A stretch of DNA of 64,000 bases, taken from the NCBI RefSeq assembly GCF_042453785.1, contig NC_091662.1:1431001-1495000 (forward strand), read 5' to 3'. Of the stretch, positions 34,763 through 47,324 are shown piece after piece (the first letter of the stretch is position 1; each line of letters begins with the position of its first letter). The stretch is from Malus domestica (taxonomy: Eukaryota; Streptophyta; Magnoliopsida; Rosales; Rosaceae). Made by a program: the position numbers and the translations under genes. The notes beneath the pieces are model-generated. The model made no database searches. It had not been told where the DNA came from and saw only the letters and a program-made list of their open reading frames with translations.

Positions 34763-35740
34763 ATGGAGCAGAGGACCCTAGAGCTCGAACTCATCTCAGC
34801 CAAAGACATCAAAGACGTCAGACTCATTCTCAAGATGGACGTATACGCCGTCGTCTCCCTCCAAGTCGACGACGACTCTCGCGGCAAGCAGCAGAAAACC
34901 ATGACCAAAGTCGCCCGGGGATGCGGGACCCATCCCACCTGGAACTTCCACGTGAACTTCGTTCTCGACGAGTACCTAACTCAGCAGAACCGCCTCTTCA
35001 TCGTCTTCAAGCTCGTCTGCCAGCACAGCCACGGCGACAAAGACATCGGCCAGGTCGTCGTCCCCGTTAAGGAGCTTTTTGACTCTGTCAAGGCTGACGC
35101 TGCCTCCATGAAGTTCGTCACTTACCAAGTCAGAAAGCCCTCTGGGAAGCCGAAAGGTGAGCTCAATTTTTCCTCCAAATTTGGTGACAAAGTGGCGGCT
35201 CCACAGGCAGCGGTGACTGCGGCATCATCGAAGGGTAACGAGCCGGTAACAGCCTATCCGGTGGTTCGACCGTCAGTTCAGCCGATGGTGGGGTACGGTG
35301 GATACCCGCCTCCAGTTGGCAGCTTTGCTGGGCCTCCGCCACCTGGATACGAGTACCCGCCTCCTCCACCTGGATACGAGTACCCGCCTCCTCCACCTGG
35401 ATACGCGTACCCGCCACCGCCACCGGGATATGGATACCCGCCACCGCCACCAGGATACCGCTACCCGCCACCGCCACTGGGATATGGCTACCCGCCACCG
35501 CCACCGGGATATGGCTACCCGCCACCGCCACCGGGATATGGCTACCCGCCACCGCCACCGGGGTATGGCTACCCGCCACCGCCACCTCCGGGTTATGGGT
35601 ACCCCGCGGTGCCGCAAGCCCAACCGGAAGCAAAGAACAAGTTTTGGATGAGACTGGGGGGTGGATTATTAGGGAGAATGCTTACTGGTTTGTGGATTGG
35701 AGATATGGTATCTGGTGGTGGTGACAGCGGCGGTGGTTAG
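34763..35740 (+). CDS. SRC2: SRC2-like C2-domain protein with proline-rich repeats
   Basis: A single exon encodes 325 residues, close to Arabidopsis SRC2. Residues about 4-125 form a C2 domain: LELELISAKDIKDV start, KMDVYAVVSL, THPTWNFHVNFVLDE and DKDIGQVVVPVKEL. These domains bind membranes, often with calcium. After a linker rich in Ala and Val come about ten PPPPPGYxYP units (about residues 190-290) and a Gly-rich hydrophobic tail (FWMRLGGGLLGRML). SRC2 proteins sit on ER or storage-vacuole-bound membranes and modulate the NADPH oxidase RBOHF in cold responses. The repeats are DNA-level tandem repeats too (CCGCCACCGCCACC-type), so copy number is likely polymorphic. The antisense frames across them are shadows. 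Confidence 0.9.
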   Translation: MEQRTLELELISAKDIKDVRLILKMDVYAVVSLQVDDDSRGKQQKTMTKVARGCGTHPTWNFHVNFVLDEYLTQQNRLFIVFKLVCQHSHGDKDIGQVVVPVKELFDSVKADAASMKFVTYQVRKPSGKPKGELNFSSKFGDKVAAPQAAVTAASSKGNEPVTAYPVVRPSVQPMVGYGGYPPPVGSFAGPPPPGYEYPPPPPGYEYPPPPPGYAYPPPPPGYGYPPPPPGYRYPPPPLGYGYPPPPPGYGYPPPPPGYGYPPPPPGYGYPPPPPPGYGYPAVPQAQPEAKNKFWMRLGGGLLGRMLTGLWIGDMVSGGGDSGGG

Positions 35741-36280
35741 ATTTTTGGATGTATATTTTTGACTTTTTAGTCACAGTCGGGTCTGTTGGTTTGATGATGT
35801 AATGCTAAAAGTCGGCTCTTGTCAGTGTGTTTACAACATTATTACGTAAATAAAATAAAAGAAGAGCTATTAAGTGACAGATTAGATTTTCTATAGTTTA
35901 ATTCTTCAAACATATTGCCAAATTTCCTTCCCACTAATAAGGGAAATAAGTTTTGCACTTTTATTTTCTCCTTCTGCGATTTTTAACCCTGATTAAATAA
36001 ATTAAAAGATAATTATTAGTGAACAAATACAATGAGAAATCGCTAAGGAGAAATTAAAAGTGTACAAATCATACCCTTAATTAATTAAGAATGGTTTTCT
36101 GGTGGAGGGCTGAAGGTCCACGTATCCAGAACACACAGAATTCCGGCATGAATTTTCTCGTGCTTTGACCTTTGTTTCTCTCATTTGCGATATTATTATT
36201 TGTCCCTTATTGCAAGAGTGGATAAATATAATTTAAACTTAATTTAGTGTTGCCGATAATCAAATTTACATGAAAACGAT
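35741..36280. other. Intergenic, 3' flank of the SRC2-like gene
   Basis: AT-rich with no gene seen. Confidence 0.5.
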
Positions 36281-36515
36281 CAACCTTGCTGCTATCCTCA
36301 ATGCCTTGCGATAGTCATTGAACCTTGAAGTCGAGTAGTGCCTTCATTGAACCTTGGTCACACCAAGAAGATACAGCAACCTTGCTGCTATCCTCAACGC
36401 CTTGCGATAGTCATTGAACCTTGAAGTCGAGTAGTGCCTTCATTGAACCTTGGTCACACCAAGAAGATACAGCAACCTTGCTGCTATCCTCAACGCCTTG
36501 CGATAGTCAAGGAAG
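36281..36515. repeat. 96-bp tandem repeat, about 2.5 copies
   Basis: Units start at 36281, 36377 and 36473 with the sequence CAACCTTGCTGCTATCCTCA and are nearly identical. The period is a multiple of three. The array ends 40 bp before the CACTA transposon. No protein is recognised in it. Confidence 0.9.
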
Positions 36516-37349
36516 GCAGGAAGTATAATAAGGAGCTTTGCACAGATGGGATAAACACTACTACAAAATGGACTTATTGTGTCACTGGGTGATGTCGCTT
36601 TAATATAATATAGTGGCGGATAAGACATTTGCAACACCTACTGAACATGACGTCAGATTTACTGTTGCTTGTAAGTGTCATAAACTGTCTATGTCGCTTT
36701 TAACCGACGTAAACATTTAATGTCGCTTATAACCGACATAAATTTTAATAATTTTTAAATAATGATGTCGCTTTAAAAAAAAATAGTGTCGCTTTTAAGC
36801 GACATAAAGTATTGGTGTCACTTATAGCCTAAATTAATTATTGTTTTTAAATATTTTAAAGCCTGTGTCAATTTTGAGCAACATAGATTTTAGTTTTTTT
36901 TTTAATATTTTGAAAATCGGTGTCCGTTGCAAACGACAGATTGATGGTCTTTATATACTATTCCCCGTGTTTTCTTCTTCCTTTCTTGCATCTTTCTTAA
37001 GGATGAGTTTGTGAGGTGGCACGTTGACCCGTTAAGAAAAAAAATATTCTTAAATTCACACATAGCACACATTGCCACATAAATATTACTTCAAAATATT
37101 AAAACACATTTGTCATTTAAGTATTACATCTACACTCGAAAATAAGAGTCTAATAAACAATCATCCATACACTACTAGTCTATTACAAAATGTTAAATGT
37201 GCAAGGATATGCAAAATGAAAGAGTTTTTGTTTTCAAGGTTGTGAAGCCTTTCTCAAAAGTTTAAACCTTGCTAATGGAACTCAAAGCTTGCATGTTATT
37301 CCTTTTACAAAATCCTCAATTTTCATCGATCTTCATGACATAAGATTTT

Positions 37350-38670
37350 GTGGTATCCACTTCTATAAATATTTTAAATTGACGATCAAATTAGTTCATT
37401 GTATTCATATAGGATTAAGGAGTGTAGCTATAAAAAATCATCAAAATTAGAGTTAAAATAACCGTTAAATCGTGATTTTTCGTTTATAATCGTAAAAAAG
37501 TTTTGTCTCCTTACTTGATCTCTGAATGTTTGTTTTTTGCAATTTTTGGCGTATGCGATCTCGAAGCATATATAAACAAGTTTGACGGTTGGATCGTTGA
37601 AATTAGTTTCGTAGAATGCGTATCCCATCAAAACGATAGATTCACTAACACTTAGAGTTTATTTATACTTTCATTAAGTATAACATAAGAATTTGTGGTA
37701 TCCACTAATGTAAATATTTTAAATTGAAGATTGAGCTCATTCATTGTATTCATATAGGGTCAAGGAGTGTAGCTGTAAAAAAATCATCAAAATCGGAGTT
37801 AAAATCACCGTTAAATCGTGATTTTTCGTTTATAACCGTCGAAAAGTTTTGTTTCGTTACTTGATCTCTGAATGTTTGTTTTTTGCGATTTTTGGCGTAT
37901 GCAATCTCGAAGCATATATAAACAAGTTTGATGGTTTGATCGTTGAAATTAGTTTCGTAGAATGTGTATCCCATCAAAATGATAGATTCATTAACATTTA
38001 AGAGTTTATTTATACTTTCATTAAGAATAACATAAGATTTGTGTGGTATCCACTAATGTAAATATTTTAAATTGAAGATTGAATTCATTGATTGTATTCA
38101 TATAGGGTCAAGGAGTGCAGCTGTAAAAAATCATCAAAATCGAAGTTAAAATAATTGTTAAATCGTGATTTTTCGTTTATAACCGTCGAAAAGTTTTGTC
38201 CCGTTACTTGATCTCTGAATATTTGTTTTTTGTGATTTTTGGCGTATGCGATCTCGAAACATATACAAACAAGTTTGAAGGTTGGATCGTTGAAATTAGT
38301 TTCGTAGGATGCGTATACCATCAAAACGATAGATTCACTAATACTTAGAGTTTATTTATACTTTCATTAAGCATAACATAAGATTTTGTGGTATCCACTA
38401 ATGTAAATATTTTAAATTGAAGATCGAATTCATTCATTGTATTCATATAGGATCAAGGAGTGTAGCTATAAAAAATAATCAAAATCAGAGTTAAAATAAC
38501 CGTTAAATCGTGATTTTTCATTTTATAACCGTCGAAAAGTTTTGTCCCGTTACTTGATCTCTGAATGTTTTTTTTTTTTGCGATTTTTTGCTCATGCGAT
38601 CTTGAAGTATATACAAACAAGTTTGACGATTGGATCGTTGAAATTAGTTTAGTAGAATTCGTATCCCATT
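37350..38670. repeat. Four tandem copies of a repeat of about 346 bp inside the CACTA element
   Basis: Units begin at GTGGTATCCACT near 37350, 37695, 38043 and 38388, so the spacing is 345-348 bp. They share AAATCGTGATTTTTCGTTTATAA, given here only as a landmark around 37470 (shortened form AAATCGTGATTTTTCG). The copies are diverged by point changes. Antisense open frames of 67-79 codons repeat in each unit only because the DNA repeats. Confidence 0.85.
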
Positions 38671-38680
38671 AAGTTCAATG

Positions 38681-38744
<64 letters not shown>

Positions 38745-38951
38745 TAAGTAGATTTAAATTTATTTATTTTGTATGTATAACACTTAAGAAATTGAATGAT
38801 ATGTATATTTAAGCAGATCCAATGGTCACCAATTTTTAAAATTTAATTTAATATATTTAATTATTATAGTTTTTAGGGGTATAAAATTGTTAAATTAATA
38901 TATATATATATTTATTATAGTATTTTTTTAGGGTTATAAAATTATAAAATT

Positions 38952-39104
38952 AATATTTTGGATGATCAAATTCTTGATAATGAAAATTTCCATACAAGGG
39001 TTGGCGTGGAAGAGACTCATTTTCATGAATCATTACCGTTGCCTACTGAGTTCGTTAATTATGCCAATACCGACGACGACCTAACAGATGATGACTTGGA
39101 ATAA
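38952..39104 (+). pseudogene. Acidic C-terminal coding scrap in the CACTA element
   Basis: An open frame of 50 residues (ILDDQILDNENFHTRVGVEE, ending NYANTDDDLTDDDLE) closes with TAA. Its acidic finish looks like a protein C-terminus, either of the element's former transposase or of a captured gene. I cannot tell which. Confidence 0.3.
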
Positions 39105-39594
39105 ATATATTAATTATTTTATGTATTTTAAGTATTAATTAGACTATGTTTCAATTAGTATGTGATGATATTTTATAATAAAATTATATTTCTATTTTCT
39201 ATTACATTTTATTCAAGTTAAATTTTATTTATTAAAATCTTAAAATGTTATATGAGATAACACAAAAACAAAGAGTTGGTTATTTTTTTCTTTGGGTTAA
39301 ACATTTTGTTTTTTTAAACTAGTCTGCTGTCGGTTTTAGCCGATGGCATTGGTCGGATAATTTGAAATATTAGGCGGGAAATTTCTCACTTGTTTTGCAC
39401 GAGGAAATGGATGGAAAGAACTTAGTGTCGGTTTTAATCAACGCTAGTTTCATTAAACCAACGCAAGTTTCATTAAAGTGACGCGATGTGAATTTCAAAA
39501 AGTGTGTCAGAAGTTGGCATCGGTTTTAACCAACATTATGCACATTTAATAAAGTGTGTCAGAAGTTGGCATCGGTTTTAACCGACGCTATGTA

Positions 39595-41879
39595 TGACAC
39601 ACCCCGACCGAGATCAAGGCATGCTGGCAGTCACGTGAGAGTGAAGTAGCCATGTGCACAGTGCGAAAGCGATAAAGATAGCAATTACACGAATAATTAA
39701 AAACTGAGTTACTAGAATGCACTACTAAACAGGGAGTGATAGGAGTTAATTACAACAGTAAACACTCCTAATCAGAGCATAAAAAGTCTAGGTTCAGTCC
39801 AGTAGGACAAGTACTAATTATACAGTACCAGGTATGTCCTACAATTATTTGGATATGTCAGAACTGCCGACGACCTCGAGCCACCAACAGCGAACTTACT
39901 TAAAACCTGGAGGGGCGCAAAACATAAAACGTGAGTGGGCAAAACAAATGTTTTACAAAATCATTTCATTTATCAACATATCTAACCCCTCGCTGTAAAA
40001 CATGTATAATTTTCCCATAATTAAGATATAAACATATACATATATATATCTGAAATCATAACCAGTCAATTCATGCCTTACATAATTATGTTCATATGTA
40101 TATATACCGTGCCAAGATATAACAGAATAAGTAATTCAGGTAAGAATGAATTCATAGAAATATGACCTGCTAGCCGGAACCTCTATGGTAGTCTGTACAG
40201 CTGAATTCATAGCTCAAACTCAATCTAGCCGGAGTCACTTCTATGACCTATACGGCAATACACTGCACATAAGTCAGAACCACTAAAAAGGGTTTGTACG
40301 ACAAGATTGGGTGAGATATAATTATGCTCAATCTTACTCTCTCAGTATAGTCGGGCGATAAATCGCTAGTCACCTACAAGTCGGAACCATATAAGGTTTA
40401 TACGACAAGTCTGTGCACTTAAATTGGATCCAAAGTGAGCATATAGTGCGGGGGTGACATAATAAACAGGCCTGTATCATCTCTGGCTAAATCAATCACC
40501 CTAGGTGCAGGTTATGAGCTCAATCTTCATCAATGCATTTATAATCATTCTATTCACAATCTAGGCCTTTAACTCAATTAATGTATGACTGCATCTAACG
40601 TTTCGTTAGACTGCCTACGTACCCTGAATAGGGATCAAGTCATTCGTAGTTCACATAATCATACATAACTTACCTGAACTTACCTGGACCTCCACAACAC
40701 CACATTTATATATATATGCAATCATACAATGCATATTCAAAATATAGAACTAATTGGCATATTATTTCAAGGCATACATTCCTTAAAAGTGTATTTCTGG
40801 GAAATATATTAAGTATATAAATATATACTGAAAACAAAAGCCCACTCACTGATATGTCGACGGGTCGTAACCCCCAAGTCGCCCGTGGATACGCTCGTCC
40901 TCGGGATACGTCTCACCTATATGCGAATTAACTATAAAAACGTTATTTTAAAGCACATATGCCAAACTAGCTACTAACTTCTCATACATTGCTCAAAATG
41001 GGTATATAAATATACCATAGTGATCTACTCGACGTCGCAGATGTCGAGATATTTTTAAAATAATTTTCCTAGGGCCCACGCGCCCTCACGCGCCGGGGAG
41101 GCCACGGTGCCACGCGCCCCCCACGTGCATCATCTTCTTCGTCCAGACGCCGGAAAGTTCGCCGGTGCCAGAAAACTGGGCAAACCTGTAATCGACGATT
41201 TCTCACTCGTTTCTACACCATTTTTCATGAAATTTTCACCCAAATGTCACAAATTTCAAGAGGAAGAAAGTTATACCTCTTTGAAGCCTCAATTCCTTCG
41301 AAAACACGTCGGGAAAATCTACCAAAACCGGCCACCTTCAAACCTCGTGATCCCGACGTCCAAAACTTTCAAACGAAGCACTCCGAGCTTCCTTAGGACC
41401 TCACTAAGCTCGCTATAAGCTTGGATTGTCCTAAAACACAACCATTTAAAAGTTCATGAATAGTGCTCAACTCGGAGCTTGAGTTTTCAACGTGAAATCG
41501 AACGAGTTCTTACCTGAAATGGGTACCTTTGAACTCGTATGGACACAATGATACTAAATTTGGCCACGATCCGTGAAGATTCAAGGGTCTTGGGTGCTTG
41601 TCTGTACCATTTCGAAGGAGAAAGAGAGTGAAACCAAGAGAGAGAGAAGGGAGAGAGGGCGCACGGGAGAGTGAGAGAGAAAATGTATGGATGTGTGTGG
41701 TCCAATCAACACACCAATCATAACTAACCAAGGTTTAGTTCTCATTGACCCCAAAACTTAGGGAAATAATTATTTTGGTCCACTTCTAAAACCATGCCAC
41801 GTTCGACTCATTTCAACGAACAAGGGCAAATCCATCTTTTCACCACTAAGATAACAAATTCTCGAGACGGGCTGTGACA
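39595..41879. mobile_element. Solo LTR, probably Gypsy type, 2.29 kb
   Basis: It starts TGACACACCCCGACC and ends GGGCTGTGACA. It is flanked by ATGTA on both sides (39590-39594, 41880-41884), so it is a complete LTR-bounded unit with a 5-bp target, sitting inside CACTA subterminal repeats. No internal domain or second LTR is present, which fits a solo LTR left by recombination. A GC-rich patch near 41080-41180 and an open frame of 103 codons there are LTR sequence, not a gene. Related fragments lie at 18234-18938 and perhaps 50182-50457. Confidence 0.8.
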
Positions 41880-43365
41880 ATGTACATTTAAACTGACACA
41901 ATATTTTTGATAAAGAGTGTCAAAAAGTGTGTCAGGTTGGCGTCGATTTTAACCGACGCTATGCACATTTAAACCGACACCGTATTTTCAATAAAGAGTG
42001 TCAAAAAGTGTGTCAGGTTGGCATCGATTTTAACCGACGCTATGCACATTTAATTCGACGCCATGTACTTTTAATTCGACGTCAGTCAATCAATATCGGT
42101 TTAAACCAATGCAAACTAAGTACCCATATTTAAACCTCTATCTTTCCCATTTCATCAGTACTTTCATTTCTCCCCCAATTTCAGACTTTCTTCTTCTCCT
42201 TCCCCATTTCATCTGTGCGTCCCTTTCTTCCTCTCAATTTTTCCTCTTCTCCTTCCCCATTTGCTATGGATCACCATTTTGAAGATCAACATTCTAAGGA
42301 ACTCCAATTCGAAGAGGAAGAGCTCGAAGGTGGTTCATTTTTAAATTATTATGATTATTAATTTTAGTTTCTGTTTTGTATTCTAACTAGTTTTATACTT
42401 AAATTGAAAATTTATTTTTGTTTCTTGGTTTTTAATTGTTTTTTCTGTATTTATAAAGATCAACTCATCGGAGACGCAGACCCTCAATTCTGAATTGGAT
42501 AGAACAGCCTTGTTCATTTGATTCGTCTGGAAAATGCATTAGTGATAATTCTAGTGCGTTTTGGAAACATTTCATACTGGAATAAAGAAAAAACAAGGTA
42601 AACGTTTCATGATTTCTTTTATTATACCTTGAAATTTGTCTAATAAATTCTTTTATTTTTCAAGGGATTGCGGAAAAAAATTAAGCATAACCGGTAGTTG
42701 AAAACTATGAACCACACAACCGGTTCAAAATCTTTTGCAAGAGTTCGAAAAAAATTTGTATGGGTTGTACATTTTTAAGAATTGTAGTTAATTTTAAATT
42801 TAATATATAGTTGGTAGAAATTTTATTTTTAATATGAAGTTTGCTTAAAATTGTTTATTTTTTCATTGACATATGGTGGGAATTATTTTTATATAATTTT
42901 TTTTAATTATTATTAATTAAAAACTGACATAGATTTTTTTTTATATTATTAATATATTTGGTGTCCCTTATGAACGACAGCAGGTTTGATATTTTAATTC
43001 TTTAATTGTTGCTTGATGCCGGTTAGGACCGTCATCATGTCAGAATTCAACGGCGCTTCTAACCCACGTAAGTTTAGATGTAACTTTTAACCGACGTTGT
43101 TGCTCTTTTTTATTATATATTACTTTGTTTCTTGCTGGCGGATTAAGGGGGCTAAGCGACGTCTTTACCCTTTTGGTGACGGTAGTATTGGTGTCGGTTC
43201 GTCTATCCGACATTGCACTATTTAATGTCGGATTTTTACCAAAAATCCGACATTAATTGGTGTTTCTGGTCTGTTTTGCACCGCCAGTAATATCCCCTTT
43301 TGTAATAGTGAAAAGGGCCTACATCTCTCTTCCCCACCAAGCCTGCCACCTACCTTTTTCTAGCC

Positions 43366-46300
43366 ATCATTTCCTCTTTCCCATCTCCACCCTCTGCTTC
43401 TTCCCTCTTCCCCCTTCTTTCCTTCATCTTTCCCCTATCTTTTCCACTCAAAAAGTTTTTTAATTTCTGAATTTTCTCTTTTTGTTCTTTTTCTGACTTC
43501 CCTTGAGCTTCGTTCTTTGAACTTTGTCTCAATTCGCATGAGATGGTCTCAGATCTGGACCTTCATGGCCCTCTCCTATTCCGGTGCTACTTTACGTCGC
43601 ATGTCCTCAATCACCAAAAATAAGTTTTTACGGGCTCACTGAACGGGTTGCTCGCTCACCCCCATTTCCCGTTGATCCAGTTATCCCATTGGTTTGTTCT
43701 CTTAGTGGTGGTGGTGGTGGTGGCCTTGCAATGGAGGCGCATCTGGTTGCTGATGGTTTCCATTCCGGTATATCTACTGTATTTTCTTATCTGTTGTTGG
43801 GCTTGTATTTAGGTTGTGAGTTGCCTTTTGGGCTCTCTTTTCCTTATACTTATCTTTTTATTTAGGGTAAATATCAATTTACTACCCTCAAGTTTCATGG
43901 TTTTCAACATTTAGTACATGAAGTTTTTTTCGTCCCAGAGTCATACCTCAAGTGTTAATTTTAGGACAGTCTCATATATCCGTTAGTCTGGCTGTTAAGT
44001 CTCCCGTTAACTGATGATGTGGCGCCCATGTGAACAATGATTGGGTGCCATGTGTCAATAAAGGTCCCACGTGGAGATTAAAAATTTAAAAATAAAAAAA
44101 ACATTAAAAACATTAAAGAATTACAAAAAAAAAAAAAAGGTCTTCTTCCTCAAACCCCCGACCTCTCATTCCCTTCTCTCATCTGACTTACCTAACCTAT
44201 GCACATCCATCATTCCCCCTCCCTTTTCGACTCCACCTACTCAACCCTCATCCTCTTCGATGGCCCCGTGAGCTAGAGGGAACGGTGATCGGCTGTGCGC
44301 GGTGATACTCTTAGATCTCAGGCGGAGATCTCAAAGCTATGGGGGCAACGATACTCCCATATCTCAAGGTAGAGATTTTGATTTTGCTGTGGGCGGAGAT
44401 TCTGAACCCTTCCCCATCGCCCAGACCCCTTTTTACTCCTTCATCCTCGTCGACTCAGTCTCCCTCCTTTGTCCTTCTCCCCACTCGTACTAGTCATTCT
44501 CCTTACCCAACCCATCCATCCCCTAGTCCCTCAATACCCAACCCGACCCATTCCTCCCCTAATCCTTCCATACCCAACCCAACCCGACTCGGTTTCCCTG
44601 TGTTCGAAATCGAGAAGGCCCTGACCTTGCTGAAGAAGATCACGCAAGTCAAAAAACTAAGAACAAGCAAATCAGAACCACAAATTTCACTATGTCATTG
44701 TCAATTATCCAAATTAATTAACATACTAAATTAGAACATCCCCTAATTCATTAGAAACAGCTAAATCAATTCACAACCCCACAAACCCAATTCACCCAAT
44801 TGAAAACCAATCCAAACATCACAACTTTAAGGTCAAAAAGTTCAAAAACCAATGAAATTTGACATGGGCTTTATCTCAGTTTTTGTAACAGTTTGCACAG
44901 ATTTATGCTTGGAATCAGCTGCCTGCTTGCTTGAAGAGCTCTCAATCTTCTTCTTGGTAACAGAATATCCAATCTTTCCCTTTGAAGAACCATCATGCAG
45001 GTCTGATTCGTTGAGGTCGACAGCGTCGTGGTGGTTAAGGTTGAAATTGAGGGTGGCGGTGGGGATATAGACATGGGTGGGGGACAAGGGGGTATGGAAA
45101 TGGGTGGGGGACATGGGGAAGACGAAGGGGTTCTACGTGTTTATTTATTTATTTTTTATTATTATTTTTTTTTATTTAACTAATTATTATTTTAATATTT
45201 TTAATTTCCACATAGACCCCTTAATGACACGTGACGTTCAGTTATTGTCCACATGGGGACCACATCATCAGTTAACAGGAGACTTAACAGCTAGACTAAC
45301 GAATGTATGAGACTGTTCCAAACTTAACACTTCAGGTATGACTCTAGGACGAAAAAAACTTCATATACTAAATGTTGAAAATCACGAAACTTGAGAGTAA
45401 TAAACTGATATTTATCCTTTTATATTTAATAGAAGTAAGTTAGTTTGACCAAAAAAAAAATGATTACACAAGTTATGACAGCAACTTTATTTTTGAGTAG
45501 TTCGAGTGTTGCTGTGGACGAGTCTTTAGACGGCAAAATCCAATTTCAGTGTCTTTGTGGGATGACAAATGGTTCCACGTCACTCAACAAAATTCCAAAT
45601 TGATCATCATTGATGATCTCATCAATTTTGGAATCGTATTAAAAAGACAATGAGTTGTGTAACCTTTTCTCATCTTGCTTAATCTGTTTTAGTGAAAGTT
45701 AATCACCATAAAACGCCACTTTAGCTTGTATTGTTTTGAAAGGGATCACCACTGGGAGAGAATACCTATAACTATAACCCCCGTAACTCCATCGTGTTAT
45801 TGACACGAGATATTATAGTAGCCCTCTTTCCTTCTTTCCCATCCATCTCCACCCTATGCTTCTTCCTTTTTCCCCTCATCTTTTCCCTATCTTTTCCACT
45901 CTTTAATTTATGAACTTTTTTTCTCTTTTGGTCTTTTTTTTTGCTTTCCTTGAGCTTCGTTCTTTGAACTTTTTCTCAATTTCCATGAGCTGGTCTTAGA
46001 TCTAGACCTTCATGGCTCTCTCTTGTTCTGGTGGTACTTTACGTCACATGTCCTCAATCATTGGCCTCTGCTACTCGGCCCGTGTGCTTCTCCTCACGTG
46101 TTGGGTGGCTGTGAAAGTGCTTTTAGCACTATTTGGTAGGATTATAGGAGTGGTCTGGCCCATTCCTCGAAATGAGTTTTTACGGGATCCCTCACTGCTT
46201 AGGTGGCTCGTTTACCCCTATTTTCCGTTGATCCAGTTGTTCCATTGGTTCGTTCTCTTGGTGGTGGTGGTGGCCTTGCAATGGAGGCGCATCTGATTGC

Positions 46301-46850
46301 TGTTGGTTTCCATTTCAATCTTAGGTTTTTTAGTTGTTGTTCAATTGGTCACTTTTACATCTATCTATTGTATTTTTTTATCTGCTGTTGGGCTTGTATT
46401 TAGGTTATGAGTAACCTTTTGAGGTCTCTTTTCTGTGTACTTGTCTTTTTAGTTAATAAAAGTAAGTTAGTTTGACAAAAAAAATTGATTACACAAGTTA
46501 TGACAACAACTTTACTTTTGAGTAGTTCAAGTGTTGCTGTGAACGGATCTTTAGACGGCAAAAATCCAATTTCAGTGTCTTTCTGGGGTGACAAATGGGT
46601 TCCACGTAACTCAACAAAATTCCAAATTAATCATCATTGATGATCTCATCAATTTTGGAATCGTATTAAAAAGACAATGAGTTGTGTAACCTTTTCTCAT
46701 CTTGCTTAATCTGTTTTAGTGAAAGTTAATCACCATAAAATGCCACTTTAGCTTGTATTGTTTTGAAAGGGATCACCACTGGGAGAGAATTACCTATAAC
46801 TATAACCCCCGTACCTTCATCGTGTTATTGACACAAGATATCATAATAGC
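43366..46850. repeat. Tandem segmental duplication 5' of dioxygenase B2
   Basis: Copy 1 is 43366-43864 continued at 45418-45825. Copy 2 is about 45835-46850. The shared parts include a CT-rich stretch, a GGTGGTGGTGG run with GCAATGGAGGCGCATCTG, and the flank that recurs upstream of every type-B gene. The first half may be an old LINE end, but no domain is certain. Copy 1 is interrupted by a MULE. Confidence 0.75.
43865..45417. mobile_element. Mutator-like element with long terminal inverted repeats
   Basis: Arms of about 220 bp (43865-44085 and about 45190-45417) are inverted copies. The ends are GGGTAAATATCA at the left and TGATATTTATCC at the right. Flanking T/A-rich sequence suggests an imperfect duplication of about 9 bp. 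Copy 2 of the surrounding duplication (46440-46460) shows the uninterrupted site. The interior (44100-45190) has GC-richer stretches, including a 90-residue minus-strand frame (45114-44842) that may be captured host sequence of unknown origin. No transposase is seen. Confidence 0.75.
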
Positions 46851-47237
46851 GCTGAAAAGTGTAGATAAGTCTTCCGCATCCCCATTTCGGGCTGGTACCT
46901 GTATTTACAAATGCAATTGATTTTTATACACCTATTTTCTGTCTCTATTAACTTCGATTTATTTCTATTCTTCCGATTGAATGAGCACAAGCAGAGGTGT
47001 ATAAAATCATCTCCCTTTACAAAAGTCGAGATTTCCATTGTTTTGAATATTTAGAGGCCACCAAACGGTCAAATATATCATCTACATTTCTAAACTTGCA
47101 TAATTTTATATGCAAAGAGTTGATATTTAAAAAAAGATATGCAAAGAGTTGATAAAATTGACCATTACCTAGAGATGATAAATATTTAAATAGGATAAGA
47201 CTCTTTTAGCATCTTTCTTTTGTTTTCTTCCAAGTTC
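46851..47237 (+). promoter_or_regulatory. Promoter region of B2, paralogous to that of B1
   Basis: Sequence from about 46990 matches the B1 promoter (25340-25640). At the position of the B1 TATATA box, B2 reads CATTACCTAGAG, so that box is lost. An AT-rich TATTTAAAT further down could replace it. Confidence 0.5.
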
Positions 47238-47324
47238 ATGTGCTTTCAAAGAAGTGAAAGCACCGAAAGCAGATCTTTAATTTGCAGCTCAAATTACAAA
47301 AGCTTGCGAAGATGGAGTTATTAG
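47238..47324 (+). promoter_or_regulatory. Overlapping upstream ORF of B2
   Basis: The ATG at 47238 opens 28 codons (MCFQRSESTERRS-like start is MCFQRSES) that end at 47324, overlapping the main ATG (47312) in another frame. The same frame exists in B1 and B3. The short MNAD frame of B1 and B3 is missing here. Confidence 0.45.

Larger units (their letters stand above)
36556..43310. mobile_element. CACTA (En/Spm) DNA transposon, non-autonomous, 6.76 kb with insert
   Basis: The left end CACTACTACAAAA mirrors the right end TTTTGTAATAGTG, and both sides carry the 3-bp target AAA (36553-36555, 43311-43313). Subterminal regions hold many copies of motifs like GTCGCTTTTAACCGACGT (left about 36580-36950, right about 41885-43260), the usual binding sites of CACTA transposase. 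The interior includes a four-copy tandem repeat, one acidic C-terminal coding scrap and a solo LTR. It has no complete transposase gene, so it would depend on a partner element. Confidence 0.9.

Noticed and set aside
35163-35633. Long antisense open frames (116 and 156 codons) across the SRC2 repeats
   Set aside because: They mirror the CCG/CCA-rich tandem repeat of the real gene. Their Arg/Trp or Val/Ala/Gly repeats are frame shadows with no family features.
36281-38670. Tandem repeats that could be mistaken for a CRISPR array
   Set aside because: Units of 96 and about 346 bp have no spacer/repeat alternation, and the DNA is from a plant nucleus.
41107-41418. 103-codon + frame inside the solo LTR
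   Set aside because: It lies wholly within LTR sequence, lacks a domain, and LTRs do not normally encode proteins.
43584-43865. 93-codon frame and its paralogue at 46012-46296 as a membrane protein
   Set aside because: The two duplicated copies do not keep the same frame, so coding constraint is unlikely.
44842-45114. 90-residue minus-strand frame in the MULE as a gene
   Set aside because: It looks protein-like (Lys/Ser-rich), but I recognise no family and it sits in a transposon interior. It is kept only as possible captured sequence.
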